From Rhodospirillales bacterium (GTDB taxonomy: Bacteria; Pseudomonadota; Alphaproteobacteria; BOG-932; Roseiterribacteraceae), in contig JAQGIF010000284.1 in assembly GCA_028291345.1 (NCBI GenBank), positions 1 through 42,075 of the forward strand: a stretch of DNA of 42,075 nt, written 5' to 3'. Positions 1-8,137 of the stretch are shown in pieces. Every line of letters starts with the position of its first letter. The first letter of the stretch is position 1. The notes under the pieces are model-generated. The model was not told where the DNA came from and made no database searches. It worked only from the letters and a program-made list of their open reading frames with translations. A program made the position numbers and the translations under genes.

Positions 1-8
1 ATGTGCGT

Positions 9-548
9 TTAGGCGGCGCTTTCACAAGCCGGTAGGCTGCCCGCCCGGGCCTCGTCGGGGTTGGCGCGATGCACCATGCCGGAAACGCCGGCGAGGGCGT
101 GCGACCTGAGTTCCAGACCCAGGAACCGGCGGAGGTCGACTGGACCGGGCAGTTCCAGTCCTTTCGTGAGGGCCCGAGTAAAACCGAATTTCAGATAATA
201 AGGCTCGTCACCGACCAGCAGAACGATGCCGTAGCCAAGCTCCCGCGCCCGGTCCAGACCTTGCCAGATCAATGCTCGCGCATAGCCCTTCCCGCGGTCC
301 GCCGGCGCTACCGCCACCGGCCCAAGAAGGAGCGCCGGAACCCGCGCCTCGCCGATCACCACCGGCCAGAATCTGAGGCTGCCCTTGAGCACGCCATCCT
401 CGCGGATGACGGCGCCCAGATCGGCGACCGGCGCCACGCCAGCGCGCAGCCGATAGACCGTTTTGCCGACGCGGTCCTGGCCGAAGGCGATATCGAGCAG
501 CCGCTCGATATCGGAGTCATCCTCGGGGCATTCGGGGGTGATGTTCAT
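9..548 (-). CDS. GNAT-family N-acetyltransferase
   Basis: This 179-residue protein has the GNAT fold signature. Residues about 75-93 carry the acetyl-CoA pyrophosphate-binding motif A (VAVAPADRGKGYARALI, matching the R/Q-x-x-G-x-G/A pattern), preceded by the LLLGPVAV strand. The later GDEPYYLKFGF segment resembles the YhbS-type subgroup, in which the acyl acceptor is usually unknown. The ATG at 548 gives a normal length for the family. It stands alone on the minus strand, divergent from apaG across about 200 bp in which I see no other gene. The family assignment is secure; the substrate cannot be inferred. Confidence 0.85.
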   Translation of the reverse strand: MNITPECPEDDSDIERLLDIAFGQDRVGKTVYRLRAGVAPVADLGAVIREDGVLKGSLRFWPVVIGEARVPALLLGPVAVAPADRGKGYARALIWQGLDRARELGYGIVLLVGDEPYYLKFGFTRALTKGLELPGPVDLRRFLGLELRSHALAGVSGMVHRANPDEARAGSLPACESAA

Positions 549-754
549 GGGGCGGTGGTTACCACGGGCTCCGTCATTCGGGCAATTTCACATATTGGGG
601 TTCAGCTGTGTCGAGGCTGCAATCCAAAACCCTATTCACAGCATCGCCGGCTGGCGTATGGTTGTAGGCTATTCGCCAGGTCCAACTGTAGGACCCGGCC
701 AGCCGCTCAGGCTTGGCTGTCCTTACGTCAGCCGGTCTTTTACGTCAGGTCGCC

Positions 755-1150
755 ATGTATACCGCCTCGACCCGCTCTATCACCGTGACCGTCAACCCGT
801 CCTATCTTGAGGATGAATCGACGCCTGCCGACAATGAATTCCGCTGGGCCTATCACGTCCGTATCGAGAATCATGGTGCGTGTCCCGTCAAGCTGCTATC
901 CCGTTATTGGCGAATTACCGATGCGCTGGGCCGCGTGCAGGAAGTGCGCGGGCCCGGGGTAGTGGGGGAACAGCCGGTGCTGGAGCCCGGCCACGCCTTC
1001 GAATATCAAAGCTGGACCCCGCTCCACACGCCATCCGGAATCATGGTCGGGCTCTATCAGATGGAGGAACGGCGAAGCGGCGAATTATTCGATGTCGTCA
1101 TTCCGGCTTTTTCGCTCGACAGTCCTTATCAGCCGGTCCGGCTGAACTAA
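755..1150 (+). CDS. apaG: ApaG-domain protein
   Basis: A 131-residue ApaG/DUF525 protein with a single fibronectin-III-like beta fold. Visible family motifs are the ITVTVNPSYL first strand, a central RYWRITDALGRVQEVRGPGV segment and the C-terminal GIMVGLYQM ... F.V.IPAFSLD block. I chose the ATG at 755 because the protein then begins just before the conserved beta strand; an in-frame TTG at 713 would add 14 residues with no family support. ApaG is linked to divalent-cation phenotypes in enterobacteria, but its biochemical role is unsettled. It lies 67 bp upstream of folE on the same strand and the two may be cotranscribed. Confidence 0.9.
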   Translation: MYTASTRSITVTVNPSYLEDESTPADNEFRWAYHVRIENHGACPVKLLSRYWRITDALGRVQEVRGPGVVGEQPVLEPGHAFEYQSWTPLHTPSGIMVGLYQMEERRSGELFDVVIPAFSLDSPYQPVRLN

Positions 1151-1217
1151 ATTCATTTCCTGATCGTTTATATTAACGCCATGCAGCCCGTCATAGCCGC
1201 GTCCAACGGATAGTTCC

Positions 1218-1865
1218 ATGCCTAAAAAAACCTCGCTCGCGCCCGTCTCCATGTCCGCCGTCGCCACAGAACCCGCAAAGGATCTGCGCCCCAGCCGGGC
1301 AGAAGCCGAAGCGGCTGTCCGTACACTGCTGCGCTGGGCCGGCGACGATCCGGATCGCGAAGGCCTGCGCGCGACGCCGGACCGGGTCGTCCGCTCCTAT
1401 GAGGAATTCTTTTCCGGATATGGCCAGGACCCGGAAGAGATACTGGCCCGCACCTTCGAGGAAGTCGCCGGCTATGACGATATGGTCGTGCTACGCGGCA
1501 TCCGCTTCGAATCCTATTGTGAACATCACATGGTGCCGATCATCGGCGTCGCCCATATCGGCTATCTGCCGCGCAACCGCGTCATTGGCATCAGCAAGCT
1601 GGCGCGCGTGCTGGAGATTTTCTCAAAACGCCTGCAGATCCAGGAAAAGATGACGGCCGAGATCGCCAACACGATCGACCGGGTGCTGAACCCGCAGGGC
1701 GTCGCCGTAGTGATCGAAGGCGAGCATCAATGCATGACGACCCGCGGCGTCCACCGCCCCGGCGTCAATATGGTGACCAGCCAGATGATGGGCGTCTTCC
1801 GCGACAACGAAGCCACCCGCAAGGAATTCCTGTCGATCATCGGGCATCGCAACGCGGGGAGCTGA
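1218..1865 (+). CDS. folE: GTP cyclohydrolase I
   Basis: Converts GTP to 7,8-dihydroneopterin triphosphate, the first step of tetrahydrofolate and pterin synthesis; cytosolic homodecamer in the family. The 215-residue protein has all active-site features. Zinc ligands are Cys101 and His104 in [12 protein letters not shown] and Cys172 in [11 protein letters not shown]. The [16 protein letters not shown] segment near residues 42-57 and the [18 protein letters not shown] helix are also typical. The Zn-binding cysteines are retained, so this is the Zn-dependent FolE1 type, not FolE2. About 35 N-terminal residues are a variable extension. It converges on hslO with only 14 bp between the stops. Confidence 0.97.
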   Translation: MPKKTSLAPVSMSAVATEPAKDLRPSRAEAEAAVRTLLRWAGDDPDREGLRATPDRVVRSYEEFFSGYGQDPEEILARTFEEVAGYDDMVVLRGIRFESYCEHHMVPIIGVAHIGYLPRNRVIGISKLARVLEIFSKRLQIQEKMTAEIANTIDRVLNPQGVAVVIEGEHQCMTTRGVHRPGVNMVTSQMMGVFRDNEATRKEFLSIIGHRNAGS

Positions 1866-1879
1866 CCGTCGCGAGCGGA

Positions 1880-2815
1880 TTAGGATCTATCGGTTCCGTA
1901 CAGCCGATCCAGCGCCGCATCGTCGAAGCGATAGAGCGTCGAGCAGAACTCGCAGGTCACCACAACTACGCCATCGATCTTGAGATCCTGTAATTCCTCG
2001 CGCGGGATCGATTGCAGCACCCGCTCCACCCGCTCGACCGAACAGCGGCAGCCACGCTGGATGGCACTGGGCGGAAAGACCCGCGCCTGCTCCTCATGGA
2101 ACAGGCGGTAGAGCAAACTGTTCAGATGCAGCGTCCGGTCGAGCAGTTCGACCTCCGCCACTGTGTTCATGAAAATGGTGGCGCGGCGCCAATCCTCCTC
2201 ATTGTCCGCCGGGCTTTTTGGCACTCGGCCTTCATCCTCTTCCGGCAGGTGCTGGATCAGCACGGCTCCTGCCCGCCAGCCGTCGGGATAATGCCGTGCC
2301 GCCAGCTTCGCCGCAGTCAGCAGCTGCTCGGACTGTTCAAAATAATGGGCTAGGCAATCAGTGAGCGTCGGGCCGGTTAAAGCGACAATGCCCTGATAAC
2401 CCTCTGTGTTTTCGCCCTGATCGACAGTGAAAGCGAGATAGCCTTCGCCGAACAGCGACTGGAACTCAGGCTTCGCTTCCGGTGGCGGCAGGCGGTCGGC
2501 ATCGAATCTGGCATAAGCGCGCACATCGCCGGCCGTCGTCACATCGACGACCAGCAGCGACACCGCACCCTCGCCCTTCGCCTGGAGAGTGAAGACGCCA
2601 TCATATTTGAGCAGACTGGCAAGCAGTACCGTGGCGATCATCGTCTCGGCGACAATCTGTTCGACCTGGGGCGGGTAATCATGTAGGCCCAGCACGTCAT
2701 CCAGCGCGCGTCCAAGCCGTACCGCCCGGCCGCGCACATTCGACAGCTCAAGCTGGAACGGCTGGATCAGATCGGTGGTCAGTTCCGTATCGGCATCGAG
2801 AGCGGTCCCGATCAT
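1880..2815 (-). CDS. hslO: Hsp33 redox-regulated chaperonin
   Basis: A 311-residue Hsp33. The N-terminal part (LGRALDDVL, VAETMIATVLLASLLKYDGVFTLQ) is the substrate-binding dimerisation domain. The C-terminal redox switch carries four zinc-binding cysteines in the expected CxC (GCRCSVERV) and CxxC (VTCEFCSTLY) arrangement. In the family, oxidation releases zinc, forms two disulfides and activates holdase activity. It follows argF by 39 bp on the same strand and is probably the last gene of an argD-argF-hslO operon, ending in a convergent arrangement with folE. Confidence 0.96.
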   Translation of the reverse strand: MIGTALDADTELTTDLIQPFQLELSNVRGRAVRLGRALDDVLGLHDYPPQVEQIVAETMIATVLLASLLKYDGVFTLQAKGEGAVSLLVVDVTTAGDVRAYARFDADRLPPPEAKPEFQSLFGEGYLAFTVDQGENTEGYQGIVALTGPTLTDCLAHYFEQSEQLLTAAKLAARHYPDGWRAGAVLIQHLPEEDEGRVPKSPADNEEDWRRATIFMNTVAEVELLDRTLHLNSLLYRLFHEEQARVFPPSAIQRGCRCSVERVERVLQSIPREELQDLKIDGVVVVTCEFCSTLYRFDDAALDRLYGTDRS

Positions 2816-2854
2816 CGGCTGCTCTCCCCGATTATCGAATAGGCAGGGCGGAAA

Positions 2855-3772
2855 TCACGCCAGGCACCATTCCAAGATGGCTTTCTGAATATGCAGGCGG
2901 TTCTCGGCCTCGTCCCATACCGCCGATTGCGGCCCGTCTAACACCTCGTCGGTGACTTCCTCGCCGCGATGGGCGGGCAGGCAATGCATCAGGATCGCCT
3001 CATTGTCGGCGAGCGCCATCAGCCCGGCATTGACCTGATAAGGATGGAGAATATTGAGCCGGCGCGCGGCCTCCTGTTCGTCACCCATCGAAACCCAGGT
3101 GTCGGTGATGACGCAGTCGGCCCCCCTCACCGCCCATTGCGGATCGTTGCTGAACTCGATGTTCGCGCGGGACTTGTCGACCCAGGCGCGCAAAGCCTCG
3201 CGCGGGGCGAATTCCGGCGGCGTCGCGACCCGCATCGCAAAACCGAACTGCGCAGCGGCGTGCATCCATGAGGCCAGCACGTTGTTGGAATCACCGCTCC
3301 AGGCGATGGTCTTACCGGCGATCGATCCCTTACGTTCTTCGAAGGTCATCAGATCGGCCATGACTTGGCAGGGGTGGCTCGACTTGGTCATGCCATTGAT
3401 CACCGGCACGCTCGAGTTCTCCGCCATCTCGTACAGCATCGCATGATCCAACGTGCGAATCATGATGATGTCGATATAGCGCGACAGCACGCGGGCCGTA
3501 TCCCCGACCGTCTCGCCCCGCCCGAGCTGCATCTCGGTGCCGGTCAGCATCATAGTATGGCCGCCCAGATGCCGCATCGCGACGTCGAATGACACGCGCG
3601 TGCGGGTCGAGGGCTGGTCGAACACCATGGTGAGCGTCCGGCCGACGAGCGGGGTCGCCTGTGGCTTGCCCGCCTTGCGGGCGCGCTTCACCTCGATCGC
3701 GCGCTTTATCAGCGCACGCAGCGTCTCAACCGGAATCCGGTCGATATCGAGAAAGTGGCGCGGGTGGGACAT
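2855..3772 (-). CDS. argF: Ornithine carbamoyltransferase
   Basis: Transfers the carbamoyl group of carbamoyl phosphate to ornithine, giving citrulline in arginine biosynthesis. The 305-residue protein carries the carbamoyl-phosphate motif STRTR at residues 55-59, the HPCQVMADL segment, and the C-terminal ornithine-site motif [15 protein letters not shown]. The length is normal for the anabolic enzyme. The start ATG lies 4 bp downstream of the argD stop, so the two genes are almost certainly translated from one transcript. Confidence 0.97.
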   Translation of the reverse strand: MSHPRHFLDIDRIPVETLRALIKRAIEVKRARKAGKPQATPLVGRTLTMVFDQPSTRTRVSFDVAMRHLGGHTMMLTGTEMQLGRGETVGDTARVLSRYIDIIMIRTLDHAMLYEMAENSSVPVINGMTKSSHPCQVMADLMTFEERKGSIAGKTIAWSGDSNNVLASWMHAAAQFGFAMRVATPPEFAPREALRAWVDKSRANIEFSNDPQWAVRGADCVITDTWVSMGDEQEAARRLNILHPYQVNAGLMALADNEAILMHCLPAHRGEEVTDEVLDGPQSAVWDEAENRLHIQKAILEWCLA

Positions 3773-3776
3773 GGAA

Positions 3777-4958
3777 TTACGCCAGCGTGGCGGCGGCGGC
3801 CGTCAATTCGGCGGCGGTGTTATCCAGTATGCGCACGGCCTCGACGATTTCCGCCTCGCCGATGATCAGCGGCGGCAGCAGCCGGATGACATTCTCGGCC
3901 GCTCCAACGCTGAGCATGCCTCGATGACGCAGCGCGTTGACGACATCCAGATTGACCACCGATTCCGCGCAGCGCAGGCCGAGCATCAGCCCCACGCCCC
4001 GCACTTCGGCGAAGATCGCCGGATGGCGCGCAACCATGCCTTCCAATGCTGCGTGCAGAGCCTTCCCCTGAACCTGCACGTTTTCCAGGAAATCGGGCTG
4101 GGAAATGACATTGAGCGAGGCGAGGCCGACCGCCATGGCGAGCGGATTGCCGCCATAGGTCGAGCCGTGGGTGCCGGCAATCATGCCGCTGGCCGCGACT
4201 TCCGTCGCCAGGCAGGCGCCCAGCGGAAAGCCGCCGCCGATCGCCTTGGCGACACACATCACGTCCGGCGTGACCCCCGCCCATTCATGGGCGAATAGCT
4301 TGCCGGTGCGGCCAACGCCGCACTGGATCTCGTCGAAAAACAGCAGCAGGCCGAACTCGTCGGCGATCTGACGCAGCGCTTTCATATATTCGACGGTCGC
4401 TGCCTTGATGCCGCCTTCGCCCAATATCGGTTCGATATTGATCGCGGCCGTCTGAGGCGTGATCGCGGCGCGCAGTTCGTTGAGGTTGCCGAAAGCGACC
4501 TGGTCAAAGCCGTCGAGCAGCGGCCCAAAGCCCTTGACCATCTTCTCGGCCTTCGATGCCGAAATGGCGCCCAGTGTGCGGCCGTGAAACGCGCCCTCGA
4601 TGACGACGATGCGGTTCTTCTCTGGCTGGCCCTTGGAATAGAAATGCTTGCGGATCAACTTGACCCCGCATTCCCACGCCTCGACACCTGAGTTGGTGAA
4701 GAACACAGTATCGGCAAAGGTGAGAGCCGTCAGGCGGGCGGCGAGCTTTTCCTGGCCGGTGATACGGAAGAGGTTGGACGTGTGCCAAAGCTTGTTCGCC
4801 TGCTCGGTGAGCGCGGCGACCAGGACCGGATGGCAATGTCCGAGCGAAGTTACGGCGATCCCGCTCGCGAAGTCGAGATACCGGCGACCCTCAGAATCGA
4901 AAAGATAGGCCCCTTGCCCCCGCTCGAACTGGATGTCGGCGCGGGAGTAGACGGGCAT
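3777..4958 (-). CDS. argD: Acetylornithine aminotransferase
   Basis: PLP-dependent class III aminotransferase of arginine biosynthesis (N-acetylglutamate semialdehyde to N-acetylornithine); ArgD enzymes often also act on succinyl-diaminopimelate. The PLP phosphate site is in [11 protein letters not shown], the cofactor Asp is in [14 protein letters not shown], and the Schiff-base lysine is in [12 protein letters not shown]. The downstream [10 protein letters not shown] motif is also present. I placed the start at the ATG at 4958 ([14 protein letters not shown]), which matches the family N-terminus. Upstream in-frame TTG codons at 4973 and 4985 are possible, and a GGGGGA stretch lies nearer to them, so up to nine extra residues cannot be excluded. 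First gene of argD-argF-hslO. Confidence 0.95.
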   Translation of the reverse strand: MPVYSRADIQFERGQGAYLFDSEGRRYLDFASGIAVTSLGHCHPVLVAALTEQANKLWHTSNLFRITGQEKLAARLTALTFADTVFFTNSGVEAWECGVKLIRKHFYSKGQPEKNRIVVIEGAFHGRTLGAISASKAEKMVKGFGPLLDGFDQVAFGNLNELRAAITPQTAAINIEPILGEGGIKAATVEYMKALRQIADEFGLLLFFDEIQCGVGRTGKLFAHEWAGVTPDVMCVAKAIGGGFPLGACLATEVAASGMIAGTHGSTYGGNPLAMAVGLASLNVISQPDFLENVQVQGKALHAALEGMVARHPAIFAEVRGVGLMLGLRCAESVVNLDVVNALRHRGMLSVGAAENVIRLLPPLIIGEAEIVEAVRILDNTAAELTAAAATLA

Positions 4959-5062
4959 GACTGCCGGGACCAAGATTTCCCCCAAAAAAAGTCAATGTGT
5001 GTACAGTGCCGTTACAGGCGCGACAAGGGGTTGCGGCGGCGAGATTTCAGCCGCCGCGCTAG

Positions 5063-5883
5063 AGCGTGTGGTCAGTTAGGGGGATGGTAATTTCTGATTG
5101 CACGTATGGCGAGTCCGAAGGGTCGCCTTTAGTCGTCCTACGAGTCTACACGAATAGAGTTGGATGTGATTCATAGGAGGTCGGCCTGATTTGGAGCTGA
5201 CCGATGCGGCGATATGGACTGAGAGACGATCAATGGGAGCGGCTCAAGGATTTCCTTCCTGGCCGTGAGGGTCATGTCGGCGGCACCGCGGCGGACAATC
5301 GCCTTTTCGTAGAGGCGGTGCTTTATCGCTAACGCGCCAGCATACCCTGGCGCGACCTTCCGGAACGCTTCGGCGATTGGAAGAACACCCACCGGCGGCT
5401 GCGCAGATGGTGCGAAGGCGGGGTTTTCGAGCGACCGCGTGTATCTTGGTCGTCAGCCCGGCCTCGGGATCGGCCGATGGCTTGGCAGGCCCCCTTTCTT
5501 TCGCGCCCCTGTGCTACGCTCTGGGCAATCCTGTCGCCGTGTCGCTCACGCCCGGTCAGGCATCCGACGTCAGTCAGGCCGAGCCGTTGCTCGAATAAGT
5601 CGAGCCCGGAGCCTTTCTCGCGGACAAGGCCTACGACGCCGACGCCTTGATCGAGACGCTGGAAGAACGCAAAATTACCCCCGTCATTCCATCCAAAGCC
5701 AATCGGCTCATTCCGCGCAAAACAGACTTTGCTCTCTATCGGGAACGCAACCTCGTTGAGCGGTTCTTCTGTAAAATCAAAGGGTACCGCCCAATTGCCA
5801 CACGATATGACAAGCTCGCCAGCAATTTCCTGCCTGCCGTCCAACTGATCTCAGCGATAATCTGGCTCAACTGACGACACGCC
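5063..5883 (+). mobile_element. Decayed IS5-family insertion sequence (IS427-like)
   Basis: An 821-bp element with matching terminal inverted repeats. The left end is AGCGTGTGGTCAGTT; the right end, read inward, is GGCGTGTCGTCAGTT. These agree at 13 of 15 positions. CTAG stands immediately outside both ends (5059-5062 and 5884-5887) and is probably the target duplication. The length and the transposase fragments fit the IS5 family, IS427-like group, which I name from the protein resemblance. The internal transposase is broken, so the element is dead. It sits in the region between argD and hipA. Confidence 0.85.
5204..5874 (+). pseudogene. IS5-family transposase remnant
   Basis: The N-terminal part starts at the ATG at 5204 ([20 protein letters not shown]) and stops after 42 codons at a TAA (5330-5332). 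Typical copies instead have a tyrosine codon in YRYRAGIPWRDLPE, and the same frame does resume with RASIPWRDLPERFGDWKN. The middle of the gene, including the region that should hold the first catalytic Asp, is missing. A second frame then carries ALGNPVAVSLTPGQASD, another TAA (5596-5598), LADKAYDADALIE and the C-terminal LVERFF ... IATRYDKLASNFLPA block, ending at 5874. Two stops, a central deletion and a frame change make it non-functional. Confidence 0.88.
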
Positions 5884-5936
5884 CTAGCTCTCAAATTTCG
5901 CATCACAAATAAACTGATCTATAAGCCATATGATGA

Positions 5937-5967
5937 GCGCAGCCGGCTTCGTGCCGGCGGCGCTTTT
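5937..5967 (+). terminator. Rho-independent terminator hairpin
   Basis: An 11-bp stem (GCGCAGCCGGC / GCCGGCGGCGC, one A-G mismatch) with a 5-nt loop is followed directly by TTTT on the plus strand. No intact plus-strand gene lies upstream, only the IS remnant. It could be the leftover end of a lost gene, or act as a barrier between the IS and the convergent hipA. Confidence 0.65.
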
Positions 5968-5995
5968 CTATGCATGCTTTCCTCGAACCCAGGAA

Positions 5996-7252
5996 CTAAC
6001 ACGCCGATGCCGGCTTCGGATTGAAGCCCGATGGCATAATAGTAGCCAAAAGCTCCCTATCCTTTTTGGAGACTGCGAAATCGACAAGAAACTGCGGGAG
6101 ATGCGCCATAGCGCCAGCGACTTCGTCGTAGATTTGCTTAGCCGCATCGGGCGTCAGCTTGAACTGCTTCCAAGCGGAAAATGCCAAAATCGGGTCAGGT
6201 TGCGGATCGATATTGACGCCTGGTCTGAGGACCAGTCTTCTGTCTCGATTTGGCACCAGGTCGAAAACCGGCGATAGCGCCCAGCCATCCTTAGATCGCA
6301 AAAATGCATGGTTTCTAAGGTGGTCGTCAGTATTGTGGATAAAGCAATTGAACAACAACCTGCGGAATAGTTCTGTCTCACAGGGCTGGATCCCCGCCGT
6401 GCGCGCCCTGATAGCGATGTCGGCATAGGAATAATTGGTCCCGTATCCAGTCGCTTCTTGACCAAGCAAAGTGGCGGCGCTGCTATAGCCCAAGCGATCG
6501 CCGGCGTGCGTGCGATCGAACCGCTCGACAAGAAGCACCGTTTTCCCACCAATCTCGATAAGTTCGTGTGTCGTCGTTTCGATCCCAGCTTTTTGGGCCA
6601 AGCTCAAACAGACAGCTTCAATCCTGGGATCGTCGAAGATATCGTCCCGAGTCGGGAATTTGGCGATCCATTCGGATCCGTCAGCTTTGCAAACGCGAGC
6701 TTTCGGCCGGGCGCCGCCGATATCGGCGCCGAATTTCAGCAAGAGCTGAAGATGGTGTCGAGAGGCGTCGCCGTCCTCCAAAGCAGCAGCCGCGGCAATC
6801 AGATCGTCAAGACTTTCTGGACCATCCGGGAGGTCGATATATGCCGGGCCCTCAGGCCTCCAGGTTTCAGCCTGACCGGCTGGCGTATGCCCAAACGACA
6901 GTTCGCCGGTCCTATTGTCGCCTGCCGCAGCTAGATATTCAGCCATCCCGAAAACCTGTGATGGGAAGGCATGATTGAGGATTGTCTTGCCCCAGGCATC
7001 AGGGCCTGAGTCGTAAAACGGCAATGGCACTTCGAACGGCCGACTATCGACCGATTTCTTTTTCACTGGCAGATGCGCAGGCGCTATCGCCCAGTGCTCG
7101 GGATCGTCGAACCACGACTTAGCATAGCTGAATGCCGAGAATCGCTTTCGTGAGCCACCTTCGAAACTAAGCTGGCCAATAGGCCGCGGAACTCCCATTG
7201 TCGTCACAAAAACAATGAGACAATCCAGGCGGCCGTTAGAAGTCTGCCACAT
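5996..7252 (-). CDS. hipA: HipA-family serine/threonine kinase toxin
   Basis: A 418-residue HipA-like kinase, the toxin of a type II toxin-antitoxin system. Motifs in order are the N-terminal HipA segment with DSGPDAWGK (81-89), the GGARPKA loop (179-185) in the place of the ATP-binding/autophosphorylated loop, the catalytic segment FNCFIHNTDDHLRNH (301-315, catalytic Asp309 or Asp310 and Asn314), and the metal-binding LSPVFDLVPN (Asp331). All kinase residues are retained, so activity is plausible. In E. coli HipA inactivates GltX by phosphorylation; the target here is unknown. The start ATG lies inside hipB (17-bp overlap), so antitoxin and toxin are translationally coupled. Confidence 0.92.
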   Translation of the reverse strand: MWQTSNGRLDCLIVFVTTMGVPRPIGQLSFEGGSRKRFSAFSYAKSWFDDPEHWAIAPAHLPVKKKSVDSRPFEVPLPFYDSGPDAWGKTILNHAFPSQVFGMAEYLAAAGDNRTGELSFGHTPAGQAETWRPEGPAYIDLPDGPESLDDLIAAAAALEDGDASRHHLQLLLKFGADIGGARPKARVCKADGSEWIAKFPTRDDIFDDPRIEAVCLSLAQKAGIETTTHELIEIGGKTVLLVERFDRTHAGDRLGYSSAATLLGQEATGYGTNYSYADIAIRARTAGIQPCETELFRRLLFNCFIHNTDDHLRNHAFLRSKDGWALSPVFDLVPNRDRRLVLRPGVNIDPQPDPILAFSAWKQFKLTPDAAKQIYDEVAGAMAHLPQFLVDFAVSKKDRELLATIMPSGFNPKPASAC

Positions 7253-7556
7253 CTTGCTTTACTCCAGCAATCTTTCGGCCCGTGGTCAGCTCCATGTCTT
7301 CGCCTTCTGGATCCGATTCAAGGATTTTGGGAAGCCTGTCTGGGTATCCGAAAATGGCGAGCGTTCTTATCAAGAGCGCCAAACTCGCCGAACTATCTCC
7401 AGCTTCCAGCTTCTGATAGGTAAGCCGGGTAACTCCGGCACGAATTGCCATGTCGGCTTGGGATATATTTCGACGAAGCCGTGCCAAGCGTATTCGCTTG
7501 CCGAGCTCCGCCAAGCCTGCCAAATCATCCGTATCTAATGTTACGCCACGCATCAT
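7236..7556 (-). CDS. hipB: HipB-type Xre-family antitoxin
   Basis: A short DNA-binding protein with a Cro/C1 helix-turn-helix at RIRLARLRRNISQADMAIRA and the following recognition helix GVTRLTYQKLEAGD. It overlaps hipA by 17 bp in the order antitoxin then toxin. I moved the start from an ATG at 7574 to the ATG at 7556 (106 residues). AGGA lies 3 nt upstream of it (AGGATACATG), and the 7574 codon sits inside a perfect palindrome that makes more sense as the operator. HipB proteins repress their own operon and neutralise HipA by complex formation. Confidence 0.88.
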   Translation of the reverse strand: MMRGVTLDTDDLAGLAELGKRIRLARLRRNISQADMAIRAGVTRLTYQKLEAGDSSASLALLIRTLAIFGYPDRLPKILESDPEGEDMELTTGRKIAGVKQDVADF

Positions 7557-7565
7557 GTATCCTAA

Positions 7566-7594
7566 TATGAGCATCTTTGGCCCAGATGCTCATA
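7566..7594 (-). promoter_or_regulatory. hipBA operator palindrome
   Basis: A perfect inverted repeat, TATGAGCATC - 9 nt - GATGCTCATA, ends 9 bp before the hipB start at 7556. A symmetric site just upstream of a HipB-type repressor gene is what autoregulation predicts. The AT-rich run next to it on the upstream side (TTATTAT on the minus strand) could supply a -10 element, but I could not assign a convincing -35. Confidence 0.7.
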
Positions 7595-7876
7595 ATAATA
7601 AGCACTTTAAAGGTTTTTACTAGAGACTGACCTTTTTCGGCCCTAAACCGCCGCAGCCCTGCCCAACAGGCAACGCCTGGTTCTGTCAAAAATCGTTTTT
7701 ATCGAGGTAGCTTTGATCACCGACGGTCGAAAAGCGACCAGCACAATCATGGATGAAACGCGCAACCGATTAGGAGCCACCTCGAAAGTTGAATCCGAAC
7801 GAGAAAGCTTTTGATCCCAATCTGCCACCGGCCATACACGATGGCTCCCGCCGCGAAAAACGCCCGATAAAGCAGA

Positions 7877-7900
7877 AAGGGCCCCGACCCCGAGGCCCTT
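7877..7900 (-). terminator. Stem-loop, possible operon terminator
   Basis: A 7-bp stem (AAGGGCC / GGCCCTT) with a 10-nt loop, followed on the minus strand by TTTCTGCTTTAT. It lies downstream of the minus-strand permease/NTF2/small-protein operon and could end it. The T-tract is interrupted, so the call is weak; on the plus strand a GTTTTT follows at a distance of 6 nt. Confidence 0.4.
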
Positions 7901-7919
7901 CCAGTCGTTTTTCACTTGT

Positions 7920-7944
7920 TTGCAAAACGCCCCGCGTTTTGCAA
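7920..7944. repeat. Perfect 10-bp inverted repeat
   Basis: TTGCAAAACG - 5 nt - CGTTTTGCAA, perfectly symmetric. It lies 19 bp from the neighbouring stem-loop and 34 bp beyond the stop of the small membrane protein gene. It could be a second terminator hairpin or a protein-binding site; the sequence does not decide. Confidence 0.6.
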
Positions 7945-7978
7945 TGTGATTTCCGCTAAGTCCTTCAAGCTGCAGGCC

Positions 7979-8131
7979 TTAAAACTTCGTCGCCCTTCTT
8001 CCAGTTGCAAGGGCGATCAAAGGCGGGTGAACAAAGAATGCGGCAAGGCCGCCCCATCCAAGAACGGCAAGCCCAAGATATGCAAGAGTGCTCAACAGGG
8101 CCACGAAAGCCAGTCCGGCATTCGCCATCAT
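7979..8131 (-). CDS. Small membrane protein, possible truncated Ste14-like N-terminus
   Basis: A 50-residue frame begins at tandem ATG codons only 6 bp after the stop of the NTF2-like gene, so it is positioned as the third gene of that operon. It is almost entirely hydrophobic (AFVALLSTLAYLGLAVLGW then GGLAAFF, HPPLIALA), forming one or two membrane segments, and then ends in a short basic tail. The sequence resembles, from memory, the first helices of isoprenylcysteine-methyltransferase-like membrane proteins, which are much longer. It could therefore be a truncated remnant, or a genuine small membrane protein. The Shine-Dalgarno sequence is poor. Confidence 0.45.
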   Translation of the reverse strand: MMANAGLAFVALLSTLAYLGLAVLGWGGLAAFFVHPPLIALATGRRATKF

Positions 8132-8137
8132 AGCCGC

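Larger units (their letters stand above)
7595..7978. other. Intergenic region with stem-loops, no supported gene
   Basis: This stretch between the hipB operator and the small membrane protein gene has no open frame that I recognise. The AT-rich part near 7595-7620 should hold the hipBA promoter. Its right end holds two inverted repeats, at 7877-7900 and 7920-7944, listed separately. A 90-codon minus-strand frame (7643-7915) has no family resemblance and reads through the first stem-loop. Confidence 0.5.

Noticed and set aside
3537-4298. Plus-strand open frame of 253 codons
   Set aside because: It is antisense to argF and argD, has no family motifs and is rich in Arg/His as expected for a shadow in high-GC DNA.
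5329-5844. Minus-strand frame of 171 codons inside the IS element
   Set aside because: It is antisense to the transposase remnant, and the true homology is on the plus strand.
5968-5995. tRNA-like T-arm (TTCCT...AGGAA) near the hipA stop
   Set aside because: The loop lacks the canonical TTCRA and no acceptor, D or anticodon arms can be built around it.
7643-7915. Minus-strand frame of 90 codons in the hipBA upstream region
   Set aside because: It has no family resemblance and its start end runs through a stem-loop; composition looks non-coding.
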